Origin: CAG-177 sp003514385
Lineage (GTDB): Bacteria > Bacillota > Clostridia > Oscillospirales > Acutalibacteraceae
Assembly: GCA_051920445.1 (NCBI GenBank)
Contig: JBPPLN010000003.1
Coordinates: 1-64,000, forward strand
DNA length: 64,000 nucleotides
Direction of reading: 5' to 3'
Numbering within the stretch: position 1 is the first letter of the stretch; the number at the start of each line of letters is the position of its first letter. The notes beneath the pieces are model-generated. The model did no database searches. It was not told the DNA's origin and saw only the letters and a program-made list of their open reading frames with translations. Of this stretch, positions 25,051 to 33,227 are shown one piece after another. The position numbers and the translations under genes are program-made.

Positions 25051-26136
25051 ATGAAAAAGTTGTTAGCATTATTATTGGCAGTGCTCATGGTAGCCAGTTT
25101 TGCCGCCTGCTCGTCCGGCGGCGGCTCCGGAGACAAGGGCTCAACAAAAGGTGAGATTTCCGTATTTTATTATACCTTCAGCGACGCGTATATTTCCACC
25201 GTTCGCTCGTCGATGGACAAGATCCTGAGCGACGGCGGATATACCTACAATGACTATGACGCCAACGGCAACCAGACCACGCAGACCGAGCAGGTTCAGA
25301 CCGCTCTTGCAAAGGGCTCTTCGTTGCTTATCGTCAATGTCGTTGACACCGGTTCAAACGACGCGGCGCAGAACATCATCAATCTCGCCAAGGCGAAGAA
25401 CGTTCCTGTTATATTCTTCAACCGCTCCGTTGAGCAGTCCGTTATCGAGAGCTATGACAAGTGCATATTCGTCGGCACGGACTATGAGCAGGCAGGCCAT
25501 ATGCAGGGCAAGATGATAGGCGAATATGTTCTGAAGAACTATGGCAAGCTCGACCTCAACAACGACGGCGTCATCAGCTACGTTATGTTCAAGGGTCAGG
25601 AAGGCAACATGGAAGCTATCGCGCGTACAAAGTACGGTGTTGAGGACGCAAACGCGATTCTCAAGGCTGCCGGAAAGCCCGAGCTCAAGTTCTACGATTC
25701 CGCAAACAAGAACAAGTACCTCGTTGACCAGGATGGACTGTGGTCGTCTGCCGCCGCGACAAACTATATGAGCACGGCTCTCGCACAGTACACCGAGTCC
25801 AACAAGAATATGATCGAGCTCGTTATCGCGAACAACGACGAGATGGCGCTCGGCGCAATATCCGCTCTTCAGACCGCGGGCTACAACAAGGACGGCAAGA
25901 CTGTTATCCCCGTGTTCGGCGTTGACGCAACAGATGCTGCAAAGTCGGCTATCAAGTCCGGCTCGATGATAGGCACTATCAAGCAGGATGCCGAGGGTAT
26001 GGCAACCGCTATAACCACCGTCATGAAGAATCTGCTCAACGGCACAAATGCGCTCGAAGGCATCGATTCCGCAAACACGGTCGGCACTTGGAGAGTCAAT
26101 ATACCCTATTCTGCTTACACTTCTGAGAGCGAATAA
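25051..26136 (+). CDS. mglB: galactose/glucose-type substrate-binding lipoprotein of ABC transporter
   Basis: A 361-residue MglB-like binding protein with a lipobox (ASFAACS, Cys20). It carries LDLNNDGVISYVMFKGQEG, the EF-hand-like calcium loop typical of galactose/glucose-binding proteins, and ELVIANNDEMALGAISAL. AAGGAGG is five bases before the ATG. It is followed by an intercistronic hairpin, then the ATPase and permease genes. Codon use is biased toward abundant codons, consistent with high expression. Galactose or glucose specificity is inferred from the calcium loop; related monosaccharides are possible. Confidence 0.93.
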   Translation: MKKLLALLLAVLMVASFAACSSGGGSGDKGSTKGEISVFYYTFSDAYISTVRSSMDKILSDGGYTYNDYDANGNQTTQTEQVQTALAKGSSLLIVNVVDTGSNDAAQNIINLAKAKNVPVIFFNRSVEQSVIESYDKCIFVGTDYEQAGHMQGKMIGEYVLKNYGKLDLNNDGVISYVMFKGQEGNMEAIARTKYGVEDANAILKAAGKPELKFYDSANKNKYLVDQDGLWSSAAATNYMSTALAQYTESNKNMIELVIANNDEMALGAISALQTAGYNKDGKTVIPVFGVDATDAAKSAIKSGSMIGTIKQDAEGMATAITTVMKNLLNGTNALEGIDSANTVGTWRVNIPYSAYTSESE

Positions 26137-26154
26137 TCAAACGGTTTCAATTTG

Positions 26155-26179
26155 CGGTTGGGGCGATATGCCCCAACCG
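26155..26179 (+). promoter_or_regulatory. intercistronic hairpin between binding protein and ATPase genes
   Basis: A perfect 10-bp GC-rich stem (cggttggggc / gccccaaccg) with a five-base loop and no T-run. Such a stem protects the upstream binding-protein message and sets its excess over the transporter. Confidence 0.65.
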
Positions 26180-26210
26180 TAAAACTCAGATGCAGACAGG
26201 AGTGAAACAT

Positions 26211-27740
26211 ATGCAGACCAATATAAATAAGCCGGACTCCGATAAAGATGTATTGCTCAAAATGGTGGATATAGAAAAGTCGTTCCCCGGCGTCAAGGCG
26301 CTCGACCATGCGCAGCTGACGGTCAGAAGGGGGACGGTGCACGCGCTTATGGGAGAAAACGGCGCGGGCAAGTCAACTCTTATGAAATGCCTCTTCGGCG
26401 TTTACAGCAAGGACGGCGGACATATATATGTCGACGGTCAAGAGGTGAATTACAAAAACTCCAAGGAAGCCCTTGAAAACGGAGTCGCGATGGTTCACCA
26501 GGAGCTCAACCAGGCTCTCAAACGCAATGTCATGGATAATATGTGGCTCGGAAGATTCCCGACTGTTTCAAAATTTCTTCCGTTTACAAGCGAAAAGAAA
26601 ATGTATGACGAAACGGCGAGAATATTCAAAGAGCTTGAAATAAACGTTGACCCCAAAACAATAATGAGCACTATGCCGGTTTCGCAGAGACAGATGGTTG
26701 AGATCGCGAAAGCGGTTTCTTATAATTCAAAAATAATCGTCTTTGACGAACCCACATCATCGCTTACCGAGGAAGAGGCGGAGCATCTATTCCGCATAAT
26801 CAATATGCTCCGCGACCGCGGATGCGCGATTATCTATATCTCGCACAAAATGGAAGAGATACTGCGTATCAGCGACGAGGTCACAATAATGTGCGACGGC
26901 AGATGGGTCGCGACGAAGCCCGCGAGCGAGCTTACCATGAACGAGATAATCAGACTCATGGTCGGACGCGAGCTGACGAACCGCTATCCGAAAAAGGATA
27001 ACGAGATCGGCAATGTGCTGCTGAAAGTCGAAAACCTCGGCAGCGAATATACAAATCTCAGAGATGTGTCCTTCGAGGCAAACAGGGGAGAGATACTCGG
27101 TGTTGCCGGACTTGACGGATCGGGCAGAACAGAGCTTCTTGAGCAGATCTTCGGCATAACGACGCGCCGCTCCGGAAAGATTTTTCTTGACGGCAAGGAG
27201 GTAAAAAACAAAACTCCTCACGAGTCGATCAAAAACGGATTTGCGCTTCTGACGGAAGAACGGCGCGCGACGGGAATCTTCGGCATTCTCAACATCAGAG
27301 AGAATGCGACTGTTGCAAGCCTGAAGAAGTATATGACGGGTCCGTTCGTCAGCAAGAAGAAAATGAAGGTAACTACCGACAAGTATATAAACTCCCTGAA
27401 AATAAAGACTCCCAGCCAGGAGACGAAGATAAGCTCTCTTTCGGGCGGCAATCAGCAGAAGGTCATTTTTGCAAGGTGGCTTCTGACCGACCCCACGGTG
27501 CTCCTGCTCGACGAGCCCACAAGAGGTATTGATGTCGGCGCGAAATATGAGATATATCAGCTTATTCTCGATCTCGCCAAAAAGGGAAAAACCGTTATCA
27601 TGGTCTCCTCCGAAATGCCGGAGCTCTTGGGTGTCTGCGACAAGATACTCGTCATGTCGGGCGGCAGGCTCGCGGGCGAAGTGGACGCAGGAACGACGAA
27701 CCAGGAAGAAATAATGACCCTTGCGGCGAAATATGTCTAA
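26211..27740 (+). CDS. mglA: sugar ABC transporter ATP-binding protein
   Basis: About 509 residues with two fused ABC ATPase domains, the RbsA/MglA layout. First half: GENGAGKSTLMKC, VSQRQMVEIAKA, IIVFDEPTSSLTEEE. Second half: degenerate P-loop GLDGSGRTELLE, signature LSGGNQQKVIFARWL, Walker B VLLLDEPTRGIDVGAKYE. The weakened second P-loop is normal for this family. ATG 26211 is preferred (AGGAG ten bases upstream); the frame opens at 26190. It energises uptake through the permease encoded next. Confidence 0.96.
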   Translation: MQTNINKPDSDKDVLLKMVDIEKSFPGVKALDHAQLTVRRGTVHALMGENGAGKSTLMKCLFGVYSKDGGHIYVDGQEVNYKNSKEALENGVAMVHQELNQALKRNVMDNMWLGRFPTVSKFLPFTSEKKMYDETARIFKELEINVDPKTIMSTMPVSQRQMVEIAKAVSYNSKIIVFDEPTSSLTEEEAEHLFRIINMLRDRGCAIIYISHKMEEILRISDEVTIMCDGRWVATKPASELTMNEIIRLMVGRELTNRYPKKDNEIGNVLLKVENLGSEYTNLRDVSFEANRGEILGVAGLDGSGRTELLEQIFGITTRRSGKIFLDGKEVKNKTPHESIKNGFALLTEERRATGIFGILNIRENATVASLKKYMTGPFVSKKKMKVTTDKYINSLKIKTPSQETKISSLSGGNQQKVIFARWLLTDPTVLLLDEPTRGIDVGAKYEIYQLILDLAKKGKTVIMVSSEMPELLGVCDKILVMSGGRLAGEVDAGTTNQEEIMTLAAKYV

Positions 27741-27752
27741 GGAGGAATCATC

Positions 27753-28844
27753 ATGGCTGATACAAGTGCAAAAAAAGTAAAGCGCTCGCGCGTTTCGGTC
27801 TGGCTCCAAAAATTCAAAGCGGCAGACCGCGGCGATAAAAAAAGACTTGTGACGGATCTGCTGTTCAACAACGCGATGTATATAATAATCGCGATTTCCG
27901 TGATTTTTATTGCGGTCAAGGTGCCGGCGTTCCTGAGCATTTCATCAATAGTGAACATAATCTCGCTCACGGCGGCAAAACTGCCGATCGCTTTGGGCAT
28001 TGCGGGATGCATAGTGCTGACCGGTACCGATATTTCCGCCGGCCGTTGCGTCGGACTCACGGCTTGTGTTGCCGCTTCTCTGCTCCAGATGAGCGATTAT
28101 GCGAACAAGATGTTCAAGGGTCTTGACACGATGCCGCTGATCGTCGTGCTCCTCGCGGTTATAGCCATAGGCGCCGCAGTCGGTCTTGTGAACGGATTTT
28201 TCGTTGCCAAGTTCAAGCTTCATCCGTTTATAGTCACTCTTTCGACCCAGCTTATCGTTTTCGGTACGGTTCTTATGTATCTTATGATAGGCGGAAACAA
28301 CGGACAGACGCTCTCCGGTCTCGATCCGTCCTATACTAAGTTTATCACCGGCACGCTGTTCTCGATTGACGGCGTTGCGATCCCGAAATATGTTCTCTAT
28401 TCAATCATTTTGACCGCTGTCATGTGGGTCGTCTGGAATAAGACGAAGTTCGGCAAAAATATGTTTGCAGTCGGCTCAAACGAAGAGGCGGCAAGAGTCT
28501 CGGGCGTAAATGTCTTTGTGACTATTCTCATTGTGTTTATTCTTGCAGGCGTTATGTACGGCATAACGGGATTCATCGAGGGTGCGCGTATCGCCTCCTG
28601 CTCCGCAAACACGGGACTCAACTATGAATGCGACGCCATCGCGGCCTGCGTTATTGGCGGCGTGTCGTTCGTCGGCGGCACAGGAAAGATAAGCGGAATA
28701 GTTGTCGGCGTTCTGCTTTTACAGATAATTTTTGCAGGACTCAACTTCCTCTCCGTGTCCGCCAATATGCTTTATATCATCAAGGGTATGATAATCCTTA
28801 TTGCCTGCGCTATCGATATGCGTAAATATCTCGCACGCAGATAA
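27753..28844 (+). CDS. mglC: sugar ABC transporter permease
   Basis: A 363-residue integral membrane protein with about ten hydrophobic helices and the BPD_transp_2 signature of RbsC/MglC permeases (GTDISAGRCVGLTACVAA, GLVNGFFVAKFKLHPFIVTL, FAVGSNEEAARVSGVNV, AACVIGGVSFVGGTGKI). It begins 12 bases after the ATPase gene with AAGGAGG seven bases before the ATG. The N-terminal ~45 residues are a basic cytoplasmic extension. Confidence 0.96.
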   Translation: MADTSAKKVKRSRVSVWLQKFKAADRGDKKRLVTDLLFNNAMYIIIAISVIFIAVKVPAFLSISSIVNIISLTAAKLPIALGIAGCIVLTGTDISAGRCVGLTACVAASLLQMSDYANKMFKGLDTMPLIVVLLAVIAIGAAVGLVNGFFVAKFKLHPFIVTLSTQLIVFGTVLMYLMIGGNNGQTLSGLDPSYTKFITGTLFSIDGVAIPKYVLYSIILTAVMWVVWNKTKFGKNMFAVGSNEEAARVSGVNVFVTILIVFILAGVMYGITGFIEGARIASCSANTGLNYECDAIAACVIGGVSFVGGTGKISGIVVGVLLLQIIFAGLNFLSVSANMLYIIKGMIILIACAIDMRKYLARR

Positions 28845-28874
28845 TGAATGCTGAAACCGAAAGGCTGTGAAACC

Positions 28875-29249
28875 ATGGATAACGAAAAAAGCACAATGGG
28901 TCTTACGACAGAGAGAAAGCCGGGAGGGCTTTACAGAAATGTCAAAATATCTGTAAAAACCGCCGATAGGCTTATACTCGTGGGTATTGTTGTTCTTATT
29001 GCCTGTGTAGTTTTTGCAATAAGCCATGCGGGTTTTACGGTAACTTTCGACACGAACGGCGGCTCTCAGATAGAGAATCAGAAGGTTATGCACGGTCAGC
29101 TTGTCAATGTTGAAAACGACCCCGTCAAAGAGGGCTATGTGTTCACCGGTTGGTACAGCGACAGAGACTGCACAAAAGCATTTGACATCAGCAAGGATAC
29201 AGTCAACGAAAGCATAACCCTCTATTCCGGCTGGGATAAGGCAGAGTGA
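28875..29249 (+). CDS. membrane-anchored protein with one InlB B-repeat (Flg_new) domain
   Basis: About 124 residues from ATG 28875 (AAAGG ten bases upstream). A polar basic N terminus (~40 residues, inside), one membrane helix (LILVGIVVLIACVVFAIS), then a single Listeria-Bacteroides/InlB B-repeat: FTVTFDTNGGSQIENQKV, then GYVFTGWYSDRDCTKAFD and LYSGW. Such repeats usually occur in long adhesins; a lone repeat on a small anchor is unusual. It sits between the sugar permease and an aldo/keto reductase in the same operon, so it might help carbohydrate capture. That is inference. Confidence 0.85.
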   Translation: MDNEKSTMGLTTERKPGGLYRNVKISVKTADRLILVGIVVLIACVVFAISHAGFTVTFDTNGGSQIENQKVMHGQLVNVENDPVKEGYVFTGWYSDRDCTKAFDISKDTVNESITLYSGWDKAE

Positions 29250-29272
29250 CACGGATATATAGGAGAATCAAT

Positions 29273-30268
29273 ATGCATGTTGCAAACGAAAAAAGATACG
29301 ACAAGATGCAATATAACCGCCTCGGAAAAAGCGGCCTGAAGCTGCCGGCGGTGTCGCTCGGATTTTGGCATAACTTCGGCGATAACGCGCAGTATTCAAA
29401 TATGAAAGAACTCTGCTTCACCGCATTCGACAACGGCATCACGCATTTCGACCTGGCAAATAATTACGGCCCGGTGCCCGGCAGCGCGGAAGAGAATTTC
29501 GGCAAAATTTTTGCCAACGAGATGAGGGAATACCGCGATGAAATGATAATCAGCACGAAGGCGGGCTATGAGATGTGGCCGGGACCCTACGGCTGCCGCA
29601 ACGGAAGCCGCAAATATCTTCTTGCGAGCCTTGATCAGAGCCTCAAACGCATGGGGCTTGAATATGTTGATGTTTTCTATCACCACTGCCTCGATACCGA
29701 GACTCCGCTCGAAGAGACGATGGGCGCGCTTGCACAGGCGGTTCGCAGCGGAAAGGCTCTCTATGCGGGAGTGTCCAACTATGACGGCGAAAATCTCGAA
29801 AAGGCGTGCAGCATTCTCGAAGACCTCAAATGCCCGTTCGTGATAAATCAAAATAGGTATTCGATATTTGACAGAACAATAGAGAATAATGGTCTGAAGA
29901 GCACCGCCGCAAGGCTGAACAAGGGCATTATCGCCTTCAGTCCGCTTGCACAGGGTCTGCTGACCGACAGATACCTAAACGGCATTCCGAGCGACAGCAG
30001 GGTTATGACTGACGGTAGATTTCTATCTGTCAACGCGATAACCGAAGAGAAGCTCAAAAAAGTCCGCGCACTTTTGGAAATTGCAAAGGAGAGGAATCAG
30101 ACCCTCGCAGAAATGGCTCTGGCATGGGTTCTGAAAGACGGCATTGTCAATTCCGTTTTGATAGGCGCGTCAAAGCCGTCGCAAATCCTCGATAATATAA
30201 AAGCAATCGAAAACACATCTTTTACGAGCGATGAGCTCGAACGAATAGACAAAATCAGTCTGACCTGA
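29273..30268 (+). CDS. aldo/keto reductase
   Basis: About 331 residues from ATG 29273 (AGGAG eight bases upstream; the frame opens at 29246). NADPH-dependent TIM-barrel reductase of the YghZ/AKR14-like group: tetrad residues in HFDLANNYG (Asp, Tyr), ISTKAGY (Lys) and YHHCLD (His), and the cofactor end VLIGASKPSQILDNIKAIE. It is the last gene of the sugar-uptake operon and may reduce an aldose or an aldehyde from the imported sugar. Confidence 0.92.
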   Translation: MHVANEKRYDKMQYNRLGKSGLKLPAVSLGFWHNFGDNAQYSNMKELCFTAFDNGITHFDLANNYGPVPGSAEENFGKIFANEMREYRDEMIISTKAGYEMWPGPYGCRNGSRKYLLASLDQSLKRMGLEYVDVFYHHCLDTETPLEETMGALAQAVRSGKALYAGVSNYDGENLEKACSILEDLKCPFVINQNRYSIFDRTIENNGLKSTAARLNKGIIAFSPLAQGLLTDRYLNGIPSDSRVMTDGRFLSVNAITEEKLKKVRALLEIAKERNQTLAEMALAWVLKDGIVNSVLIGASKPSQILDNIKAIENTSFTSDELERIDKISLT

Positions 30269-30297
30269 TCTTTTCTGTAATCCCCGTAAATGTGAAT

Positions 30298-30350
30298 CGC
30301 ACCCTGTTTGTCAAGCTGCGTTGCCTGATGAACGGGGTGTGGTTTTTTTA
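30298..30350 (+). terminator. intrinsic terminator of the mgl-like operon
   Basis: cgcaccctgtt pairs with aacggggtgtg (wobbles) across a 22-base loop and is followed by seven T. Confidence 0.75.
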
Positions 30351-30448
30351 ATAAAATTATTGCCGGTTGAGCGGCGATAGTCCGCCAAAGAAAGCATTGC
30401 AGAGAATTTTATGGCAAATCTGTATGTTTGTCTGTTATTTTTGCCTTG

Positions 30449-30556
30449 TCTGCGCAAAGTGTCAATTTTTGCGATTGTTTATTGATACCGGAAATGTTTG
30501 CTGTTATACTTATAATCAAGGACAGAGACTGAAATAAGGACGGTGATAAATAAATG
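30449..30556 (+). repeat. 107-bp promoter-bearing direct repeat, copy 2
   Basis: Second copy of 17149-17255 in the same orientation, 13.3 kb away. It ends at an ATG (30554), as copy 1 does. Confidence 0.85.
30482..30510 (+). promoter_or_regulatory. promoter in repeat copy 2
   Basis: TTGATA (30482-30487) and TATACT (30505-30510), 17 bases apart, identical boxes to copy 1. It probably transcribes the gene at 30648 and the structured RNA beyond. Confidence 0.7.
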
Positions 30557-30633
30557 CGCTTACAGGCAATATCAATATTCATTATGTTTATAACCAGACA
30601 TTAAAAATATTTGATGATTTTAAATTTAAATAA
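30554..30633 (+). pseudogene. possible remnant of a paralogue of the gene at 17253
   Basis: After the repeated leader an ATG opens a 16-codon frame ending in TAA (30602-30604). About 20 bases on, tttaaatttaaataa gives an end (..F-K-F-K-stop) that resembles the end of the 17253 gene (..F-T-F-K-stop). The simplest reading is a copy that lost its middle ~400 bases. The evidence is short matches only. Confidence 0.35.
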
Positions 30634-30647
30634 ATATGGAGGAGCAA

Positions 30648-31076
30648 ATGACGGATTATATTTTAATAGAAAAGATTTGGCAGGATATTTTTTGCTATCA
30701 GGTTAAAATCACCTGTGCGTCTAGTCATGTTGTAGCTACAAATGATATATATATATCAGATGATAGCATTGATACATTATTTAATGGCTTAAATGATTTT
30801 ATTAAAGGTAAAACAAAAGAATTTTTTTGGGAAAATGGTAAAAAAGGAGATGATTCCAACGCATGCATAACATTTGAATTTATACACAAAGATAGGTTGG
30901 GACATATTTTGATAGAAGTATATATGGAATTGGATGATGGTGGGAATTACAGTAGTCACAACTGTTGCTTTTATCTCAATACGGAGATAGGATTACTGGA
31001 AAAATTTTGCCAAAAACTTCCAACACTTAAGCGAGAATTATTAGGGATAGAAGTGGTTTTAAATGACAACGACTAA
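30648..31076 (+). CDS. small soluble protein, possible immunity protein
   Basis: About 142 residues from ATG 30648; GGAGGAG at 30639-30645 is just upstream, and an ATG at 30636 overlaps it. The protein is acidic and soluble, with alternating beta-strand patterns and two pairs of charged turns. The rhythm (short strand, LFNGLNDFIKG, then CITFEFIHKDRLGHILIEVYMEL and a C-terminal LLEKFCQKLPTL helix) resembles WapI-type immunity proteins, but I cannot prove it. The gene is much more AT-rich than its neighbours, suggesting recent acquisition. It is read from the duplicated promoter at 30482. Confidence 0.65.
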   Translation: MTDYILIEKIWQDIFCYQVKITCASSHVVATNDIYISDDSIDTLFNGLNDFIKGKTKEFFWENGKKGDDSNACITFEFIHKDRLGHILIEVYMELDDGGNYSSHNCCFYLNTEIGLLEKFCQKLPTLKRELLGIEVVLNDND

Positions 31077-31099
31077 TTTTTAGTCTACTGTTAAAGCCT

Positions 31100-31345
31100 A
31101 TTTCATCTGGACAAGCATCACCTTTTGGGGACAAAAGGCAAATTGTTGGGAGAATCCCAAACCCTTAAAAAGGTTTCAGGAATATTCCTGACAAGTGCTG
31201 TGGTATCACAAAGACGATGCTTGCAGGTACATAGCAAGTTGCTTGTAACAACAACGTGTCAAAGTTCACTTCATCTGCAGGTGGAGTGAGCATGACCGAA
31301 AGGTTTGATTACACGATAAGCTTATCGAAGCCTGCGCGCAGAAGA
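31100..31345 (+). ncRNA. candidate structured non-coding RNA, class unknown
   Basis: A 245-base stretch with no reading frame but many nested stems: caagcatc (31112-31119) with gatgcttg (31216-31223) as a closing helix; inside it ccttttggggacaaaagg, ttgggagaatcccaa, aaacc / ggttt and caggaatattcctg. After it come cacttcatc / ggtggagtg (31267-31288), accgaaaggt with a GAAA tetraloop, and gataagcttatc. The closing strand gatgcttgc can instead pair with the following gcaag, so two folds compete. A terminator follows at 31359. It does not match RNase P, tmRNA, SRP or 6S as I know them; a large ornate RNA class such as raiA is possible but unproven. Confidence 0.5.
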
Positions 31346-31358
31346 AAATATAAAGTAC

Positions 31359-31386
31359 AAAACGCCGTCCTTTGTGGCGGCGTTTT
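31359..31386 (+). terminator. intrinsic terminator after the structured RNA
   Basis: aaaacgccg (31359-31367) pairs perfectly with cggcgtttt (31378-31386), with T residues within the right arm. Confidence 0.8.
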
Positions 31387-31392
31387 CTGCGC

Positions 31393-31421
31393 TTGAAACG
31401 GAGGGAAAAATATATTATAAT
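31393..31421 (+). promoter_or_regulatory. promoter of the glycosyltransferase gene
   Basis: TTGAAA (31393-31398) and TATAAT (31416-31421) with a 17-base spacer, starting seven bases after the terminator and 30 bases before the ATG. Confidence 0.75.
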
Positions 31422-31451
31422 CTAATTGAATCTATAACCGGGAGGTCTTTG

Positions 31452-32258
31452 ATGAACATACTCGTAACGCTTGACGCCAATTATATCCGGCCGCTGTCCG
31501 TGATGCTCCATTCGCTCGTTCGCGCGGACGACTGTCCGAAGTTCGATTTATACATAGCCCACTCGTCGCTGACCGACGAGAATATCGACAGCATATTCCG
31601 CGGCATCGACCGCAGCCGCTTCAATGTCCATTCCATCCGCCTTTCCCACGAGCTCAACGCCGACGCTCCGACGGAGGACAGGATAACCAAAGAGACATAT
31701 TATCGACTCACCGCGCACGAATTTCTGCCCGCCGAGCTCGACAGAATACTTTATATCGACCCGGACACGCTGATTCTCAACTCCATATCCGATCTCTATA
31801 ACATGGATCTCGACTGCTTTTGCTTCGCCGGGGCGAGCCACACTTTCGGCGTGGTCGAGGATATCAATCATATCCGCCTGGGTATGCCCGAAGGCTCGCG
31901 CTATATCAACGCGGGCATACTTATGATGAACCTCGACGAGCTCAGGCGCAGCTACACATCAAAGGAGCTTTTTGACTATATCGACAAGAACGCGGACAAG
32001 CTCTATCTCGGCGACCAGGATGTTATAAACGCGCTCTACTGCACCAAAACGCGTTATGTCTCGCCGGAGATATATAACCTCGACGAAAAGACCGCGCTCC
32101 ACAGCCTCAAGACCCACGAGTGGATTGAGAAGAACTGCTCGATAGTCCACTACAACGGCAAATACAAGCCGTGGAAAGAGGGCTACATCGGCACGCTCGC
32201 ATATCTCTGGCACAGGGAGGAAGAGAGCCTGCTCGACGATGCACAGAGAGAGCTTTGA
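31452..32258 (+). CDS. glycosyltransferase family 8 protein
   Basis: About 268 residues from ATG 31452 (GGGAGG six bases upstream; the frame opens at 31374). GT8 features: N-terminal MNILVTLDANYIRPLSVMLHSL, the metal-binding DxD in RILYIDPDTLIL, INAGILMMNLDELR, YLGDQDVINALY and HYNGKYKPWKEGY near the C terminus. GT8 enzymes transfer glucose or galactose from a UDP-sugar, as in LPS, teichoic acid or capsule decoration. It has no membrane segment. It is a lone gene with its own promoter; the acceptor is unknown. Confidence 0.93.
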   Translation: MNILVTLDANYIRPLSVMLHSLVRADDCPKFDLYIAHSSLTDENIDSIFRGIDRSRFNVHSIRLSHELNADAPTEDRITKETYYRLTAHEFLPAELDRILYIDPDTLILNSISDLYNMDLDCFCFAGASHTFGVVEDINHIRLGMPEGSRYINAGILMMNLDELRRSYTSKELFDYIDKNADKLYLGDQDVINALYCTKTRYVSPEIYNLDEKTALHSLKTHEWIEKNCSIVHYNGKYKPWKEGYIGTLAYLWHREEESLLDDAQREL

Positions 32259-32278
32259 GAGCGAGTGCCGCTTTGCGC

Positions 32279-32307
32279 TTGTAAACTTTGCGGAATGTTG
32301 GTATAAT
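32279..32307 (+). promoter_or_regulatory. promoter of zinc-ribbon protein / TM1266 genes
   Basis: TTGTAA (32279-32284) and TATAAT (32302-32307) with a 17-base spacer and TG before the -10. Confidence 0.75.
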
Positions 32308-32343
32308 TAGAATACTTTAAGGAATCAGGGAGGATACACAATA

Positions 32344-32862
32344 ATGGCATTTTGCACCAACTGCGGCTCAAAGATAGATGACGAGGCGCGCTTCTGCCCA
32401 GACTGCGGCGCACCCGTTGTGCCCGGAGCGCCTAAGGCAGAGCCGTGGGAAGAGGAAAAGAAGGATTTCGGAACAAAAATCAATGAGCTCAATAACACGC
32501 CCGACACAACGTCCGAGTTCGACCAAAACGACATTCAGTCGAACAAGGTTATGGCGGTACTCGCTTATTTGGGAATACTCGTGCTTGTTCCGCTCTTTGC
32601 CGCAAGGGAATCGAGATATGCGCGCTTCCACACGAATCAGGGACTTGTCCTCGCGATAGCCCAGTTCGCATGGACGTTCGTTAGCAGAATAATAGTCAGC
32701 GCTGTCGGAGCCGTCAACGAAACCGTTTCTCTTATTATCGGCGGCGTGTGCAGCTTGGTTAACATCGCGTTTGCGGTGCTTACGGTAATCGGAATCATCA
32801 ATGCCGCCAAGGGCACTGCAAAGGAGCTGCCGATTATCGGAAATATAAAGATTCTCAAGTAA
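32344..32862 (+). CDS. zinc-ribbon membrane protein (DUF4870-like)
   Basis: A 172-residue protein: an N-terminal zinc ribbon (Cys4, Cys7, Cys18, Cys21 in FCTNCGSK and FCPDCGAP), a charged linker to residue ~60, then a membrane part of about four helices beginning VMAVLAYLGILVLVPLFAA. FHTNQGLVLAIAQFAW is the DUF4870-type signature. Function unknown. GGAGG lies 11 bases before the ATG. The next gene starts 12 bases after its stop, so they are likely cotranscribed. Confidence 0.88.
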   Translation: MAFCTNCGSKIDDEARFCPDCGAPVVPGAPKAEPWEEEKKDFGTKINELNNTPDTTSEFDQNDIQSNKVMAVLAYLGILVLVPLFAARESRYARFHTNQGLVLAIAQFAWTFVSRIIVSAVGAVNETVSLIIGGVCSLVNIAFAVLTVIGIINAAKGTAKELPIIGNIKILK

Positions 32863-32874
32863 GGAGATGTTTTT

Positions 32875-33132
32875 ATGCAGACGATAGTTGCCGTGATGTC
32901 GGTTGTTGTCGAAAAAGAGGAGTCCGTCGAGCAGCTCAACGCGCTTTTGCATGAGTTCGGCGAGCATATAATCGGTAGAATGGGCATCCCTTACCGCGCA
33001 AAGGGCGTGAATCTCGTCTCCGTCGCCCTCGATGCGCCGCTTGAGACTATCTCGTCGCTTGCCGAAAAGCTCGGAACCGTTCCGGGGCTCAGCGTGACTA
33101 CCGCATATTCGAGCGTAGTCAGCGAGGAATAA
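32875..33132 (+). CDS. TM1266-type iron-only hydrogenase system putative regulator
   Basis: An 85-residue ACT-like protein. IIGRMGIPYRAKGVNLVSVALDAP and a LGTVPGLSVTTAYS end match the TM1266 family, which usually accompanies [FeFe]-hydrogenase maturation genes and is a presumed regulator. No HydE/F/G or hydrogenase gene lies in the window, so its usual partners must be elsewhere. AAGGAG lies seven bases before the ATG. Confidence 0.88.
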   Translation: MQTIVAVMSVVVEKEESVEQLNALLHEFGEHIIGRMGIPYRAKGVNLVSVALDAPLETISSLAEKLGTVPGLSVTTAYSSVVSEE

Positions 33133-33160
33133 ACGAGAGCTACGCACGGCATAGAACGCA

Positions 33161-33196
33161 AAAAGGTCATGGTTTACGGATCATGATCTTTTTTAT
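33161..33196 (+). terminator. intrinsic terminator
   Basis: aaaggtcatg pairs with catgatcttt (one wobble) and is followed by TTTT. Confidence 0.8.
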
Positions 33197-33227
33197 TTAC
33201 ATTCGGATTTTTAAATATTCACTCCTG

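Noticed and set aside
31100..31345. RNase P RNA, tmRNA, SRP RNA, 6S RNA or group II intron domain V as the identity of the structured RNA
   Set aside because: The hallmark sequences (such as GAGGAAAGTCC, a tag frame with a tRNA-like end, GGAAGCAGC-type SRP loop, or the AGC...GTT domain V helix) are not present.
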